A stretch of 64,000 nt of DNA from Sphingobacterium corticibacterium (GCF_004208525.1 NZ_SGIT01000007.1:62001-126000), one strand, 5' to 3'. Positions 28,655 to 38,119 are shown, numbered from the stretch's first letter. Translations and numbers: made by a program. The notes: generated by a model from the letters alone, not told the origin.

Positions 28655-29854
28655 ATGATCAAGATACATAAAACATATATCGCCACTTTGCTGGCATCGG
28701 TACTTTTTCTATCATCTTGCGGGAAAGATAAATACAAGTTGGTGAATCCGCAGGAAGATGTTCAGATAGGGGTGCCGGTTGATGAAGTCGAAGAATTTGT
28801 GCATCCGGGTATATTACATGATGTAGACGACCTTAATAGAATTAAGCAGGTCGTAGCCGAAGAGAAACAACCTGGTATGGGTTCTTATCTGCTTTTAAAA
28901 GCACAAGCCGCGGCGTCATCTACTTATAACGTTAGAGGTCCCTTTGAAAGGATTGCCCGGGATGGTGCCGAAGGCAACACAAAGAATGCATTTGAGCAAG
29001 ACTTCAATGCGGCTTACTATAATGCGTTGATGTGGGTAATTACGGAGGATGAAGCGCATGCAAAAAAAGCTATCGAAATAATAAATGCGTATAGTTCTAC
29101 CTTAAAGGAGATTACAGGCACGAATGACAACGCCCTATTGGCAGGGTTGAGCGGTTTTCATATCGTAAATGCGGCAGAGATTATGCGGTACACGTATGAT
29201 GAGTGGGATGCAACTGATATTGAAAAATGTGAAGAAATGTTGAGAAATGTCTTCGTCAAAGAACTGACAGCCTTTTTCGCACGTGAAGCTTCGACAAATG
29301 GTAATTGGGGTGCAGCGGCTACCAAGACCATGATGGCACTCGGCGTTTTTTTGGATGATACAGCTATTTTTAACAATGCGGTCAGGTTTTACTATACGGG
29401 GAACGATAACGGCACTTTACGGAATTATATCGTAACAGAAGAGGGACAAGCTCAGGAAAGCGGAAGAGATCAGCCACATACCATGCTGGGTATTGGCTGT
29501 TTGGCAGAATCCTGTGAAATAGGGCAGAAACAAGGGTTAGATATGTATGCGTCTCTTAACAATAGGCTATTGGCAGGGTTTGAATATACAGCTGCATATA
29601 ACTTAGGGCATTCGGTACCCTATATCCAGTGGACTGATATTACAGGGAAGTATTCCAATTGGGAAACGATATCAGCTATAGGGAGAGGAGAGTTCCGTCC
29701 TGTATTTGAAATAGCCTACAATGCCTATGTCGTGCGCAAAAATCTTTCTATGCCGTTTACAGAGCAAGTTTTAGATAGAATAGGACCTGAAGGCGCATCG
29801 CCTTATAATGATAATGTAGGTTTTGGTACATTGTTGTTTTATTCAGGAGAATAA
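28655..29854 (+). CDS. Alginate-lyase-superfamily lipoprotein, paralogue 2
   Basis: The ATG at 28655 starts a 399-residue lipoprotein with lipobox 'VLFLSSC' (Cys22). The mature N-terminus 'GKDKYKLVNPQ' is shared with the next gene. The catalytic part parallels the protein at 18781 over its whole length: 'HPGILHDVDDLNRIKQVV', 'NGNWGAAATKTMMALGVFLDD', 'GQAQESGRDQPHTMLGIGCLAE', ending 'GFGTLLFYSG'. The fold and the Arg-Asp-x-x-His group suggest polysaccharide-lyase activity on a uronic-acid polymer. The lipid anchor places it at the membrane, possibly the cell surface, whereas paralogue 1 appears to be soluble in the periplasm. The substrate is not known. Confidence 0.8.
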   Translation: MIKIHKTYIATLLASVLFLSSCGKDKYKLVNPQEDVQIGVPVDEVEEFVHPGILHDVDDLNRIKQVVAEEKQPGMGSYLLLKAQAAASSTYNVRGPFERIARDGAEGNTKNAFEQDFNAAYYNALMWVITEDEAHAKKAIEIINAYSSTLKEITGTNDNALLAGLSGFHIVNAAEIMRYTYDEWDATDIEKCEEMLRNVFVKELTAFFAREASTNGNWGAAATKTMMALGVFLDDTAIFNNAVRFYYTGNDNGTLRNYIVTEEGQAQESGRDQPHTMLGIGCLAESCEIGQKQGLDMYASLNNRLLAGFEYTAAYNLGHSVPYIQWTDITGKYSNWETISAIGRGEFRPVFEIAYNAYVVRKNLSMPFTEQVLDRIGPEGASPYNDNVGFGTLLFYSGE

Positions 29855-29883
29855 ATGTCACTCTTAGCTTTATATAAAAAATA

Positions 29884-31173
29884 ATGAAAAAAAATTCCAA
29901 TCTATATGTTTGGCTATTGTTGCCCCTCATGTTGACCGGAGCCTGTGCAAAGGATAAATACAAACTAGTGAATCCGCAAGCTGATATTATTGAGGAAGCC
30001 CCGAATGCGGAGATCAACATCGTACACCCGGGGGCTTTGCATACTGCGGAAGATTTCGATTTTATAAAAGGGAAGCTGGCAGCAAATGCTTCTCCTTGGA
30101 CGGAAGGGTATGATCGATTGAATACCAGCACACATCTGACGTTAAGCTATGTTGCCAGACCGTCTGAAAAACTGATAAGGGGTGGTGGCAGTACGGAAGA
30201 ACCGGAATCGGACAATTATGCAAATGCGATGCGGGATTCTCATGCTGCATATCAGATGGGCTTAAAATGGCGGCTCACCGGTGATGAAGCCTGGGCTGCA
30301 AAAGGCGTGGAGATATTGAATGCGTGGGCATCGACCTGTAAACGAATCACAGGAGACAGCAACAGAGCTTTAGGGGCCGGTATCTACGGTTTTACGTTTG
30401 CAAATGCCGCCGAAGTGTTGCGGGATTATTCTGGTTGGAGTGAGAATGATTTTACTGCCTATAAACAATGGATGGTCGATGTATTCTATCCCGTAAATAT
30501 GGAATTTTTACAGACCCATTGGGGAGTATGTAACTTTCATTACTGGACAAACTGGGATGCCGCCAATATGTGTTCCATATTATCTATAGGCATTTTGACG
30601 GATGATCACGCTAAAATTGACTATGCTATCAGCTATTTTAAGCGCGGTGTAGGCAACGGGAATATCAATAATGCCGTTACGCATATCCATAATGTTAATG
30701 GTGAAATATTAGGACAGGGACAGGAAAGTGGCAGGGATCAAGGACATGCTGTGTTAGTGATTTCGTTGCTGGGATCGTTCTGCCAGATGGCTTATAATGT
30801 AGGAGAAGACCTTTTCGCCTATGATAATAATAAGTTTTTAGCATTATGTGAATATACAGCGAAATACAATTATGCAGACAATGATGGTATATTCCCTTTT
30901 ACCGTTCCTTTTTCGGAATATACGAGATACTATGCTGCCAATTGCGGTTCGACGGAAATACATACTGCGGTATCTGCTGTAGCACGTGGGGAAATTCGTC
31001 CGGCATGGGAATTAGTATACAATCACTATGGAAAAGTAAAAGGACTTGATGCGAAATACTCCCAAATGTTTGCTGAGAAAGTCAGACCTGAAGGTGGCGG
31101 CAGTCACTATAGCCCGAACAGCGGTGGATATGATCAGTTGGGGTTCGGTACATTGATGTTTACGCGTGACTAA
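29884..31173 (+). CDS. Alginate-lyase-superfamily lipoprotein, paralogue 3
   Basis: This 429-residue lipoprotein has lipobox 'LMLTGAC' (Cys21) and begins 'AKDKYKLVNPQ' like its upstream neighbour. It keeps the family start 'HPGALHTAEDFDFIKGKL'. The active-site-like motif reads 'WTNWDAANMCSILSIGI' and the second motif 'GQGQESGRDQGHAVLVISL'. It is longer than paralogues 1 and 2 and more distant from them. The extra 'NAVTHIHNVNGEILG' segment may shape a different cleft. A different cleavage preference, for example polymer against oligomer or another uronic acid, is a reasonable inference from three divergent copies in one locus. The GH88 gene follows 8 bp downstream, the natural partner for lyase products. 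Confidence 0.8.
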   Translation: MKKNSNLYVWLLLPLMLTGACAKDKYKLVNPQADIIEEAPNAEINIVHPGALHTAEDFDFIKGKLAANASPWTEGYDRLNTSTHLTLSYVARPSEKLIRGGGSTEEPESDNYANAMRDSHAAYQMGLKWRLTGDEAWAAKGVEILNAWASTCKRITGDSNRALGAGIYGFTFANAAEVLRDYSGWSENDFTAYKQWMVDVFYPVNMEFLQTHWGVCNFHYWTNWDAANMCSILSIGILTDDHAKIDYAISYFKRGVGNGNINNAVTHIHNVNGEILGQGQESGRDQGHAVLVISLLGSFCQMAYNVGEDLFAYDNNKFLALCEYTAKYNYADNDGIFPFTVPFSEYTRYYAANCGSTEIHTAVSAVARGEIRPAWELVYNHYGKVKGLDAKYSQMFAEKVRPEGGGSHYSPNSGGYDQLGFGTLMFTRD

Positions 31174-31181
31174 TAAAATAT

Positions 31182-32387
31182 ATGAAGATAGATAAGATAT
31201 GGTGCTTGTTGGTGTTGGGGTTAGCTTCCTGTGGAACCCCATCAACGTTAGATGTCGAAAAAGAATTAAATTACGGTGTGTCACAAATAGAAGCCACCTT
31301 AACAGCTATCCCTGATGGTAATCCCAACATCCCCCGTAATATCCGGGAAGATGGGAAAACCTGGCGTTATGTAGACTATAAGGACTGGACGAGCGGTTTC
31401 TGGGCAGGGCAACTTTGGTATGCCTACGAATTTGACGATAAACTGGAACTGAAAGAAGCAGCAGAACGCTTCACGAGCGAGCTTAAACCGCTGGCATACG
31501 AACCGGTTATTGATCATGATCTGGGCTTTCAGATTTTCAACTCGTTTGGACACGGTTATCGTTTAACCGGGAACGAATCGTATAAGAACGTGGTTTTAGC
31601 TGCCGCGGATTCGTTAGCAACACTTTACAATCCGGTAGTAGGAACAATACTTTCCTGGCCCCGTTCAGTGCCCAATATGGAGTGGCCCCAGCACAACACC
31701 ATCATCGATAACATGATCAATCTGGAGTTGTTGTTCTGGGCTTCCAAAAATGGTGGGGCAGATTCATTGTATGACATCGCTTTAAAACATGCGGAAACAA
31801 CGATGGAAAACCATTTTCGGGATGATTACACCTCTTATCATGCGGTTGTGTACGACAAGGATACGGGAAAAAGAATTAAACAGGTAACGCATCAAGGTTA
31901 TGCGGACGATAGCATGTGGGCGCGTGGTCAGTCCTGGGCAATTTATGGTTACACCATGGTATACCGAGAGACAAAAGATGTACGATTCTTGGATTTCGCA
32001 CAAAAAGTGACCGATGTCTATCTGGAGCATCTACCCGAAGATTTGGTTCCCTATTGGGATTTCAACGCACCGGATATTCCGGATGCACCCCGTGATGCAT
32101 CCGCCGCCGCCGTCGTTGCTTCTGCTCTGTTAGAGTTATCGCAATACTTACCGCAGGATAAGCAGCAGCTTTATCGTAGCAAAGCCGAAGGTATGTTGAA
32201 ATCGTTGGCAAAACATTATCACGCAGCACCCAAAAATTCTGCGCTTTTGGGGCAGTCAACAGGACATTATCCGGCGGGAACCGAAATCAATACATCGATT
32301 AACTATGCCGATTATTATTACTTGGAAGCGTTGTTAAGACAGAAGAATTATAGCAAAGATGGGTATCTGGCGAGGAGCAACGATTAG
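31182..32387 (+). CDS. GH88 unsaturated glucuronyl hydrolase, lipoprotein
   Basis: The 401-residue protein is a lipoprotein ('LVLGLASC', Cys17) with an (alpha/alpha)6-barrel pattern. It keeps the two catalytic Asp motifs of unsaturated glucuronyl hydrolases: 'DHDLGFQIFNS' with Asp113, and 'TIIDNMINLELLFWA' with Asp176. It also has the 'WARGQSWAIYGYTMVYRET' segment typical of GH88. The family hydrates the C4-C5 double bond left by polysaccharide lyases and so releases the unsaturated uronic acid from the non-reducing end. Its presence next to three lyase-like genes is the best evidence that the PUL attacks a uronic-acid polymer by beta-elimination. GH105 is a less likely alternative. Confidence 0.92.
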   Translation: MKIDKIWCLLVLGLASCGTPSTLDVEKELNYGVSQIEATLTAIPDGNPNIPRNIREDGKTWRYVDYKDWTSGFWAGQLWYAYEFDDKLELKEAAERFTSELKPLAYEPVIDHDLGFQIFNSFGHGYRLTGNESYKNVVLAAADSLATLYNPVVGTILSWPRSVPNMEWPQHNTIIDNMINLELLFWASKNGGADSLYDIALKHAETTMENHFRDDYTSYHAVVYDKDTGKRIKQVTHQGYADDSMWARGQSWAIYGYTMVYRETKDVRFLDFAQKVTDVYLEHLPEDLVPYWDFNAPDIPDAPRDASAAAVVASALLELSQYLPQDKQQLYRSKAEGMLKSLAKHYHAAPKNSALLGQSTGHYPAGTEINTSINYADYYYLEALLRQKNYSKDGYLARSND

Positions 32388-32422
32388 TCGTTAATGGTGA
32401 ATTTTAACTTTATAATAAACAT

Positions 32423-33307
32423 ATGGCAAACTTTGTAGCAGCAGCCGATATAGGAGGCTCTCATATCACGGTAAGATTTATAGAGATAGACAGACTGACG
32501 GCTGAAGAATCTGTTGTTCGTCTCAAGGTGAACAGTAAGGCTGATAAGGAGACCATTTTGAGTACTTGGATACAAGCATTTGAACAGCTTTCCCAAAACA
32601 CCGGTATAAAAATAGAGAAAATCGCTTTTGCTATGCCTGGTCCATTCGACTATAGCGAAGGGATAAGCCTGATTCAAGGAGTAGATAAATATGAAAGTCT
32701 ATACGGAGAGAATATCCGAAAAACGTTTTCGGATCACTTTGATATAGAACCGAACAAGGTCGTCTTTCGAAATGATGCGGAGGCTTTTCTTCAAGGGGAG
32801 GTTCTATTGGGTGGTTACAATCTGGAAGACTGTGTTTTGGGGTTTACCTTAGGAACAGGCTTCGGATCAGCATATAGTCGTAATGGATGTACCTGTGATC
32901 TAGTTGCGGGACTTTCCCCATTTAAAGATAGCATTGCCGATGATTACCTCTCCACCCGATGGTTCAGAAAAAAAAGTCTGGAATTACTTGGCGAAGATAT
33001 GGAAGTTAAGGAGCTTGCCGTACGAGCGGAGGAAGGCAATAAATTGGTGCTAGGTATATTTGATGAGTTTGCCCAGAATTTCTGTGATGTGGTCGCACCT
33101 AAAGTAGAGGATCATGAAGCTGCTTACATTATTATTGGTGGAAATATAGCGAAGGCACATACCTATTTTTTACCGAAAATCTATCAACTGTTCAATGCTT
33201 CGGGGCTAGCGGTCAATATCAAATTGGCGCAGGCAAGCGAATACGCCGCTATGGTCGGCAGTGCATATTTCTTTCAAACTAAGGTAATAAACAAAAGTGA
33301 TGTCTAG
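32423..33307 (+). CDS. ROK-family sugar kinase
   Basis: The 294-residue protein has the phosphate-1 motif 'AADIGGSHITVRF' at the N-terminus, the catalytic 'FRNDAEAFLQGE' with the proton-accepting Asp at about residue 117, and phosphate-2 'GFTLGTGFGSA'. The adenosine motif 'IIIGGNIAKA' is near the C-terminus. The ROK zinc site (CxCGxxGCxE) is reduced to 'CTCD', so the structural zinc is probably lost or altered. There is no DNA-binding N-terminus, so this is a cytoplasmic kinase rather than a repressor. It overlaps the MFS sugar permease, so it most likely phosphorylates the hexose that the permease brings in. Confidence 0.85.
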   Translation: MANFVAAADIGGSHITVRFIEIDRLTAEESVVRLKVNSKADKETILSTWIQAFEQLSQNTGIKIEKIAFAMPGPFDYSEGISLIQGVDKYESLYGENIRKTFSDHFDIEPNKVVFRNDAEAFLQGEVLLGGYNLEDCVLGFTLGTGFGSAYSRNGCTCDLVAGLSPFKDSIADDYLSTRWFRKKSLELLGEDMEVKELAVRAEEGNKLVLGIFDEFAQNFCDVVAPKVEDHEAAYIIIGGNIAKAHTYFLPKIYQLFNASGLAVNIKLAQASEYAAMVGSAYFFQTKVINKSDV

Positions 33308-34625
33308 AAATTACCCGTCTCAAATCGCATTGATCGCTGCCTTGGGCGGTTTCCTATTCGGATTTGAAGTATCTGTTATTTCCGGAGCAGAACAAGTTAT
33401 TCAAAAACTATGGACATTGGATTCTTTTTGGCTAGGCTTCACAGTTGCCTCTAGTCTCATCGGTACCGTGTTAGGTTCGCTGATTATTGGCAAACCTGCT
33501 CAACAATATGGACGCAAACCTATTCTTTTCTTGATAGCATTACTTTATTTGGTGTCTGCGATAGGCTGTGCCCTAGGATCTTCTTGGTCGCTTTTCGTGC
33601 TGTTCCGTTTCCTGGGTGGTATCGCGGTAGGAGCATCTTCGGTAGTCGGGCCGATGTATATTTCCGAAATAGCGCCGGCAAAAACCCGCGGGCGTCTGGC
33701 AGGTATGTTCCAATTGAATATCGTCGCAGGTATCTTAGCGGCTTATCTGACCAATTACCTGTTGGCTGGTTATGGTGGAGAAGATTCATGGCGTTATATG
33801 CTGGCGGTGATGGGCGTGCCGGCTATCGTATTTTTTGTGCTGTTGTTCTTTATACCGGAAAGTCCGCGTTGGTTAGCAGTAACTGGAAAAATTGCAGAAG
33901 CGCAAGACGTTTTCCGTAAGTTAGGACAGGAAGAGGCACTGCAGCAAGTATTGGACGATCACCACAAGCAAAATAACGGGATAAAAGAAAACCTTTTTAA
34001 CGGAAAATATAACAAGCCTATTTTATACGCTATGCTACTGGCGATGTTCAACCAGCTTTCGGGTATAAACGCTATTCTGTATTATGCGCCACGTGTGTTC
34101 GAGATGGCCGGATTTGACCGCGCCGATGCTTTTCAACAGTCTGTCTTCATCGGTCTGGCAAACTTTGTTTTTACCATTCTGGCAATGACCGTTATCGATA
34201 GGTTCGGGCGTAAAAAATTGTTGCTGATCGGTGCCGGTGGGATGACTGTCTTTTTGATATTGACAGCTGTCAATTTAATGGGTGTATCAGCTGCTAACCC
34301 GCTAACATTAGTATATTTAGTCGGTTTTATAGCTTTTTTTGCCTTCTCCCAAGGAGCTGTCATCTGGGTGTTTATTGCAGAAATTTTTCCGAATGCGGTG
34401 CGTGCACAGGGCGCGGCATTAGGAAGCTTTACCCATTGGATCATGGCAGCGATTATCTCTTGGGTGTTCCCGGTTATTGTAGAGGGTAGTCCAATGGGCG
34501 GAGTCTATTCATTTGTTTTCTATGGTGTGATGATGTTGTTGTCTTTCCTGTTTATCTGGCGTGTAATGCCGGAAACAAAAGGGAAAAGTTTAGAACAGAT
34601 ACAGCAGGAGCTGGGTATAAAGTAG
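33300..34625 (+). CDS. MFS sugar:proton symporter (sugar porter family)
   Basis: The ATG at 33300 is preferred over GTG at 33297. The gene overlaps the ROK kinase gene by 8 bp. The 441-residue protein has twelve hydrophobic segments and the sugar-porter signatures 'GGFLFGFEVSVISGA' in helix 1, 'QYGRKPILF' in loop 2-3, 'RFLGGIAVGASSVVGPMYISEIAPAKTRGRLAG' in pieces, 'PESPRWLA' mid-protein and 'DRFGRKKLLL' in loop 8-9. It ends with 'PETKGKSLEQIQQELG'. The family includes XylE, AraE and GlcP, which import xylose, arabinose, galactose or glucose with protons. It would be the inner-membrane step for the neutral sugars released in the periplasm by the GH97 and GH43 enzymes. Confidence 0.92.
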   Translation: MSRNYPSQIALIAALGGFLFGFEVSVISGAEQVIQKLWTLDSFWLGFTVASSLIGTVLGSLIIGKPAQQYGRKPILFLIALLYLVSAIGCALGSSWSLFVLFRFLGGIAVGASSVVGPMYISEIAPAKTRGRLAGMFQLNIVAGILAAYLTNYLLAGYGGEDSWRYMLAVMGVPAIVFFVLLFFIPESPRWLAVTGKIAEAQDVFRKLGQEEALQQVLDDHHKQNNGIKENLFNGKYNKPILYAMLLAMFNQLSGINAILYYAPRVFEMAGFDRADAFQQSVFIGLANFVFTILAMTVIDRFGRKKLLLIGAGGMTVFLILTAVNLMGVSAANPLTLVYLVGFIAFFAFSQGAVIWVFIAEIFPNAVRAQGAALGSFTHWIMAAIISWVFPVIVEGSPMGGVYSFVFYGVMMLLSFLFIWRVMPETKGKSLEQIQQELGIK

Positions 34626-34678
34626 TCCCGTTACACAAAAATGGAAAAAGCAAAGAACAAATTTGAATTGGAAACGAT

Positions 34679-36652
34679 ATGAGTAATAAAAAAAATAAAA
34701 CAAGCATGATAAAATACGTAACACTATTAATTGCTTTTACCGTTAGCTTGAACGATATCTATGCCCAACCCGGTAAAAAGTTGCAGGAGTGGACATTGCA
34801 TTCGCCTGATGGAAATTATAATATCTACATAACCCAACATGAAACTGCCAAAGATAAACGTCAACTTTATTATACAGTTGATTATAAAGGCAAAAACATT
34901 ATTAAGACTTCGGCACTGGGTATCCAATTAGAAAACCAACTGTTTGAATCTGCTTTGGGTATTGAAAACGATCCTTCCGAGTGGTGGTGCGAAAATCTGG
35001 ATTTTCAGAAAGAGGAGAGAAATGAGGTACGGGATCAATGGGAACCACTCTACGGTGAACGCAATAACGTTAAGAACCATTATAAGGAATTGAGGCTCGT
35101 GTTCACGAAATTTGGTGAGGGCGATGCCGTAACTGACGGACAGCACGGAACGAGCTACGATAAACGACGTAGTTATGAAATACATTTGGTTTTTAGAGCG
35201 TTTGACGAAGGAGTCGCTTTCCATTATCATTTCCCCGAAAGTAGTAATGGTCTATTTTTGCACATCGTTGGTGAACAGACGGAGTTTGCGTTTGAACCGG
35301 GAACGGAGGCATATTACGAACGTTGGGCACAAGGACCATACTCGGTAAAGCCTTTGGCGGATTGGGAAGACGAGAGTGAACGCCCGTTGACCATGAAGTT
35401 AAAAAATGGTTTATATGTCTCTCTACTGGAAGCCCAGATGGTCGACTACGCGCGAACAAAATTTAAATTGCATCCGGAGAAGAAAAATACATTGCAAGTG
35501 TCTATTTATGATGCGGTGGATGCGATTAGTCCTTTTTCTACCTCTTGGCGTGTCATCATGGCTGCTGAGCAACCGGGACAGCTTATTGAAAATAATGATA
35601 TCGTCCTGAATTTGAATTCACCAAACGCGATTCAGAATACTTCCTGGATCAAACCGGGGAAAGTTATCCGTTCCAATCTCACTACGGCTGATGCGCTGGA
35701 ATGTATTGATTTCGCTGCGGAGCGTGGACTTCAATACGTGCATTTGGATGCCGGCTGGTATGGTCCGGAGATGTTGGTCAGCTCTAAAGCGGATAAAGTA
35801 GCAGAACACAGGGACGTCGATATGCAGAAGATTATCAATTATGGTGCGACTAAAGGCATCGGGATATTTGTGTATGTCAATCAGCGGGCGTTGTATGGTA
35901 ATCTAGATGAGTTGTTTTCCCTGTACCAAAAATGGGGATTGAAAGGTGTAAAATTCGGATTTGTACAGATTGGATCTAACCGTTGGTCTACCTGGTTGCA
36001 TGAAGCAATCAAGAAGGCTGCAAAATATCAGCTATTAGTGGATATCCACGATGAATACCGCCCCACCGGTTTCAGCCGGACGTATCCTAATCTGTTGACA
36101 CAGGAAGGTATCAAAGGGAATGAGGAAATGCCGGATGCTACACATAATACGATATTGCCGTTCACACGCTTCCTCGCTGGAGCGGGGGATTATACGATCT
36201 GTTATTACAACAGCCGTATCAAAACGACACGCGCCCACCAGTTGGCGCTGTCCGTAGTGTATTACAGTCCGTTACAGTTTTTGTATTGGTATGATAAGCC
36301 TGGCGATTATAACGGCGAACCGGAAATTGCCTTCTTTGATAAGGTAAAGACGGTGTGGGATGATACTAAGGTATTAAACGGAGAGATTGGCGAATATATT
36401 ACGATGGCGAGACGGAGTGGTGAAGAGTGGTTTATCGGCGCTATCGGTAATAACGAAGCACAGCAGGTTTCTGTTTCATTTGATTTTCTGGAACAAGGGA
36501 AAACGTATCTGGCAGACATATACGTCGATGATGATACAGCAAATACACGTACGAAAGTTGGCGTTACGCAAGTGGAAGTGGATGCAACCACCTTAAAGAA
36601 ATTTGACTTAAAGAAGAGCGGTGGCGTAGCGATACATGTATACCCGAAATAA
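34679..36652 (+). CDS. GH97 glycosidase, SusB-like inverting type, paralogue 2
   Basis: This 657-residue protein has a signal peptide ending 'DIYAQ'. ATG at 34706 is an alternative start. The domain order is GH97: N-terminal beta-sandwich ('WTLHSPDGNYNIYI'), catalytic barrel, C-terminal beta domain. As in the gene at 19925, the retaining nucleophile position is Gly427 ('VKFGFVQIG'). The 'DIHDEYRPTGFSRTYPN' motif is intact with Glu459, so an inverting mechanism is predicted. It differs from the first copy mainly by an insert of about 20 residues at about residues 150-175. Both belong to one half of the duplicated susCD-lyase-GH97 module. An alpha-glucosidase-like specificity is inferred, and the linkage it cleaves in this PUL is unknown. 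Confidence 0.88.
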   Translation: MSNKKNKTSMIKYVTLLIAFTVSLNDIYAQPGKKLQEWTLHSPDGNYNIYITQHETAKDKRQLYYTVDYKGKNIIKTSALGIQLENQLFESALGIENDPSEWWCENLDFQKEERNEVRDQWEPLYGERNNVKNHYKELRLVFTKFGEGDAVTDGQHGTSYDKRRSYEIHLVFRAFDEGVAFHYHFPESSNGLFLHIVGEQTEFAFEPGTEAYYERWAQGPYSVKPLADWEDESERPLTMKLKNGLYVSLLEAQMVDYARTKFKLHPEKKNTLQVSIYDAVDAISPFSTSWRVIMAAEQPGQLIENNDIVLNLNSPNAIQNTSWIKPGKVIRSNLTTADALECIDFAAERGLQYVHLDAGWYGPEMLVSSKADKVAEHRDVDMQKIINYGATKGIGIFVYVNQRALYGNLDELFSLYQKWGLKGVKFGFVQIGSNRWSTWLHEAIKKAAKYQLLVDIHDEYRPTGFSRTYPNLLTQEGIKGNEEMPDATHNTILPFTRFLAGAGDYTICYYNSRIKTTRAHQLALSVVYYSPLQFLYWYDKPGDYNGEPEIAFFDKVKTVWDDTKVLNGEIGEYITMARRSGEEWFIGAIGNNEAQQVSVSFDFLEQGKTYLADIYVDDDTANTRTKVGVTQVEVDATTLKKFDLKKSGGVAIHVYPK

Positions 36653-36676
36653 CGTTGAATAGATTTGAAAGACTAG

Positions 36677-38107
36677 ATGATGAGATACTTTTTAGTTGTA
36701 CTATGCTTTTTTTGTAGTTTTATGGCTATTTCTTATGGTAAAGAGGACAATAAATTGGTTGTTTACGATGCTCCGAAGGGTGCGTTGCTGAACGATGATT
36801 TTGTCGTTAAGGTTAAAAGTTCAAGCGGAAGTTGGAAAGGTATTCCAAGCCATTTGGTCAAAGTAGATGAAGTGCGGAACACAAAACATCAGGTTGAAAA
36901 CGCATCGATGGTTTTTTTTGACTTCTCGGGAGAAGCTGAAGTCTCGATAACCTATACCAAAGGCAATATTGATAGGGCGCAGATCAGACCAATATCCTAC
37001 GGAATTGAACCAAAAGTAGAAGGAAACACATTAACGTTCAAACTTCAGGAAGCGGCTAATCTCTCCGTAGAGATTAACGATGATATTTTTCATAATCTTC
37101 ATCTCTTTGCCAACCCATTAATGACAGACATTCCGGATAAAAATAATCCTGATGTTATCTACTTTGGCCCAGGAATCCATACGTTTGAGGATAATAAATT
37201 TGAAGTGCCATCCAACAGTACGGTGTATGTAGATGGAGGAGCAATACTAAGAGGGCAGCTGTTAGTGCATAATGTCAAGAATGTAAAAATAATCGGCAGC
37301 GGCATGGTCGAGCATACGGTAAAAATGGGTATCCATATCGCTGGGTCAGAAAATGTACATGTAGAAGGATTATTTGTAACCCAATGTGCTACGGGAGGGT
37401 CGGATAACGTGACTATCCGAAACGTCAAGAGCATCAGCTACTATGGCTGGGGCGATGGGTTGAATGTCTTTGCTAGCAGCAATGTGCATTATGATCGCGT
37501 GTTTTGCCGCAACTCGGATGACTGTACGACGGTTTATGCGACACGGAAAGGATTTGAAGGCGACGCTCGCAATATTACCATGGAGAACTCCACGTTGTGG
37601 GCGGATGTAGCTCATCCGATTTTTATCGGTATACATGGTAACGCGGATAGACCGGATACGATTGAAAATCTGGTCTATCGCAATATAGACATCTTAGATC
37701 ATAAAGAAGCTCAATTGGATTATCAAGGTTGTTTGGCGATTAACGCAGGAGACAACAACGTGATACGTGACGTCACATTTGAAGATATTCGTATCGAAGA
37801 TTTTCGGCAAGGCCAGCTCTTTAATGTGCGTATTTTCTTCAATGAGAAATACTGTCCGGCACCGGGTCAATCTATTGAAAATATCTTGTTTAAGGATATT
37901 TCCTATAACGGTGTCGGAGACGAAATATCGATTATTGCAGGTTACAATGAAGAACGAAAAATCAAGAATATTACATTCCAAAATTTGAAGATTAATGGGA
38001 AGTTGATAACAGACGATATGCCTGACAAACCGAAATGGTACAAAACAGGTGATATGGCTCGAATTTTCATAGGCGAGCATGTCGACAATGTAAAATTTAT
38101 TCCTTAA
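36677..38107 (+). CDS. Secreted parallel beta-helix glycosidase or lyase (GH28-like)
   Basis: This 476-residue protein has a signal peptide (either Met-Met start works). An N-terminal beta-sandwich occupies about 25-130. From about 155 a right-handed beta-helix starts ('YFGPGIHTF', 'VPSNSTVYVDGGAILRGQ', 'NVKIIGSGMVEH'). The rungs 'WGDGLNVFASSNV' and 'NSDDCTTVYATRKG' and the later 'HPIFIGIHGN' occupy the places of the GH28 motifs NTDG, DD and GHG. They are not exact, so this is a divergent member, or a GH49 or epimerase-like relative. It should act on a (galacto)uronic or neutral backbone in the periplasm. Its position between GH97 and the esterase-like gene is consistent with cleavage of the main chain or of acidic side chains. 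Confidence 0.7.
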   Translation: MMRYFLVVLCFFCSFMAISYGKEDNKLVVYDAPKGALLNDDFVVKVKSSSGSWKGIPSHLVKVDEVRNTKHQVENASMVFFDFSGEAEVSITYTKGNIDRAQIRPISYGIEPKVEGNTLTFKLQEAANLSVEINDDIFHNLHLFANPLMTDIPDKNNPDVIYFGPGIHTFEDNKFEVPSNSTVYVDGGAILRGQLLVHNVKNVKIIGSGMVEHTVKMGIHIAGSENVHVEGLFVTQCATGGSDNVTIRNVKSISYYGWGDGLNVFASSNVHYDRVFCRNSDDCTTVYATRKGFEGDARNITMENSTLWADVAHPIFIGIHGNADRPDTIENLVYRNIDILDHKEAQLDYQGCLAINAGDNNVIRDVTFEDIRIEDFRQGQLFNVRIFFNEKYCPAPGQSIENILFKDISYNGVGDEISIIAGYNEERKIKNITFQNLKINGKLITDDMPDKPKWYKTGDMARIFIGEHVDNVKFIP

Positions 38108-38119
38108 TCGTTAACGACT

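Noticed and set aside
18781..31173. Calling the PUL an alginate locus because of alginate-lyase-fold genes
   Set aside because: No PL6, PL7 or PL17-type signature and no DEH reductase or KDG kinase/aldolase gene was seen, while arabinose- and galactose-directed enzymes were. Fold membership alone does not give the substrate.
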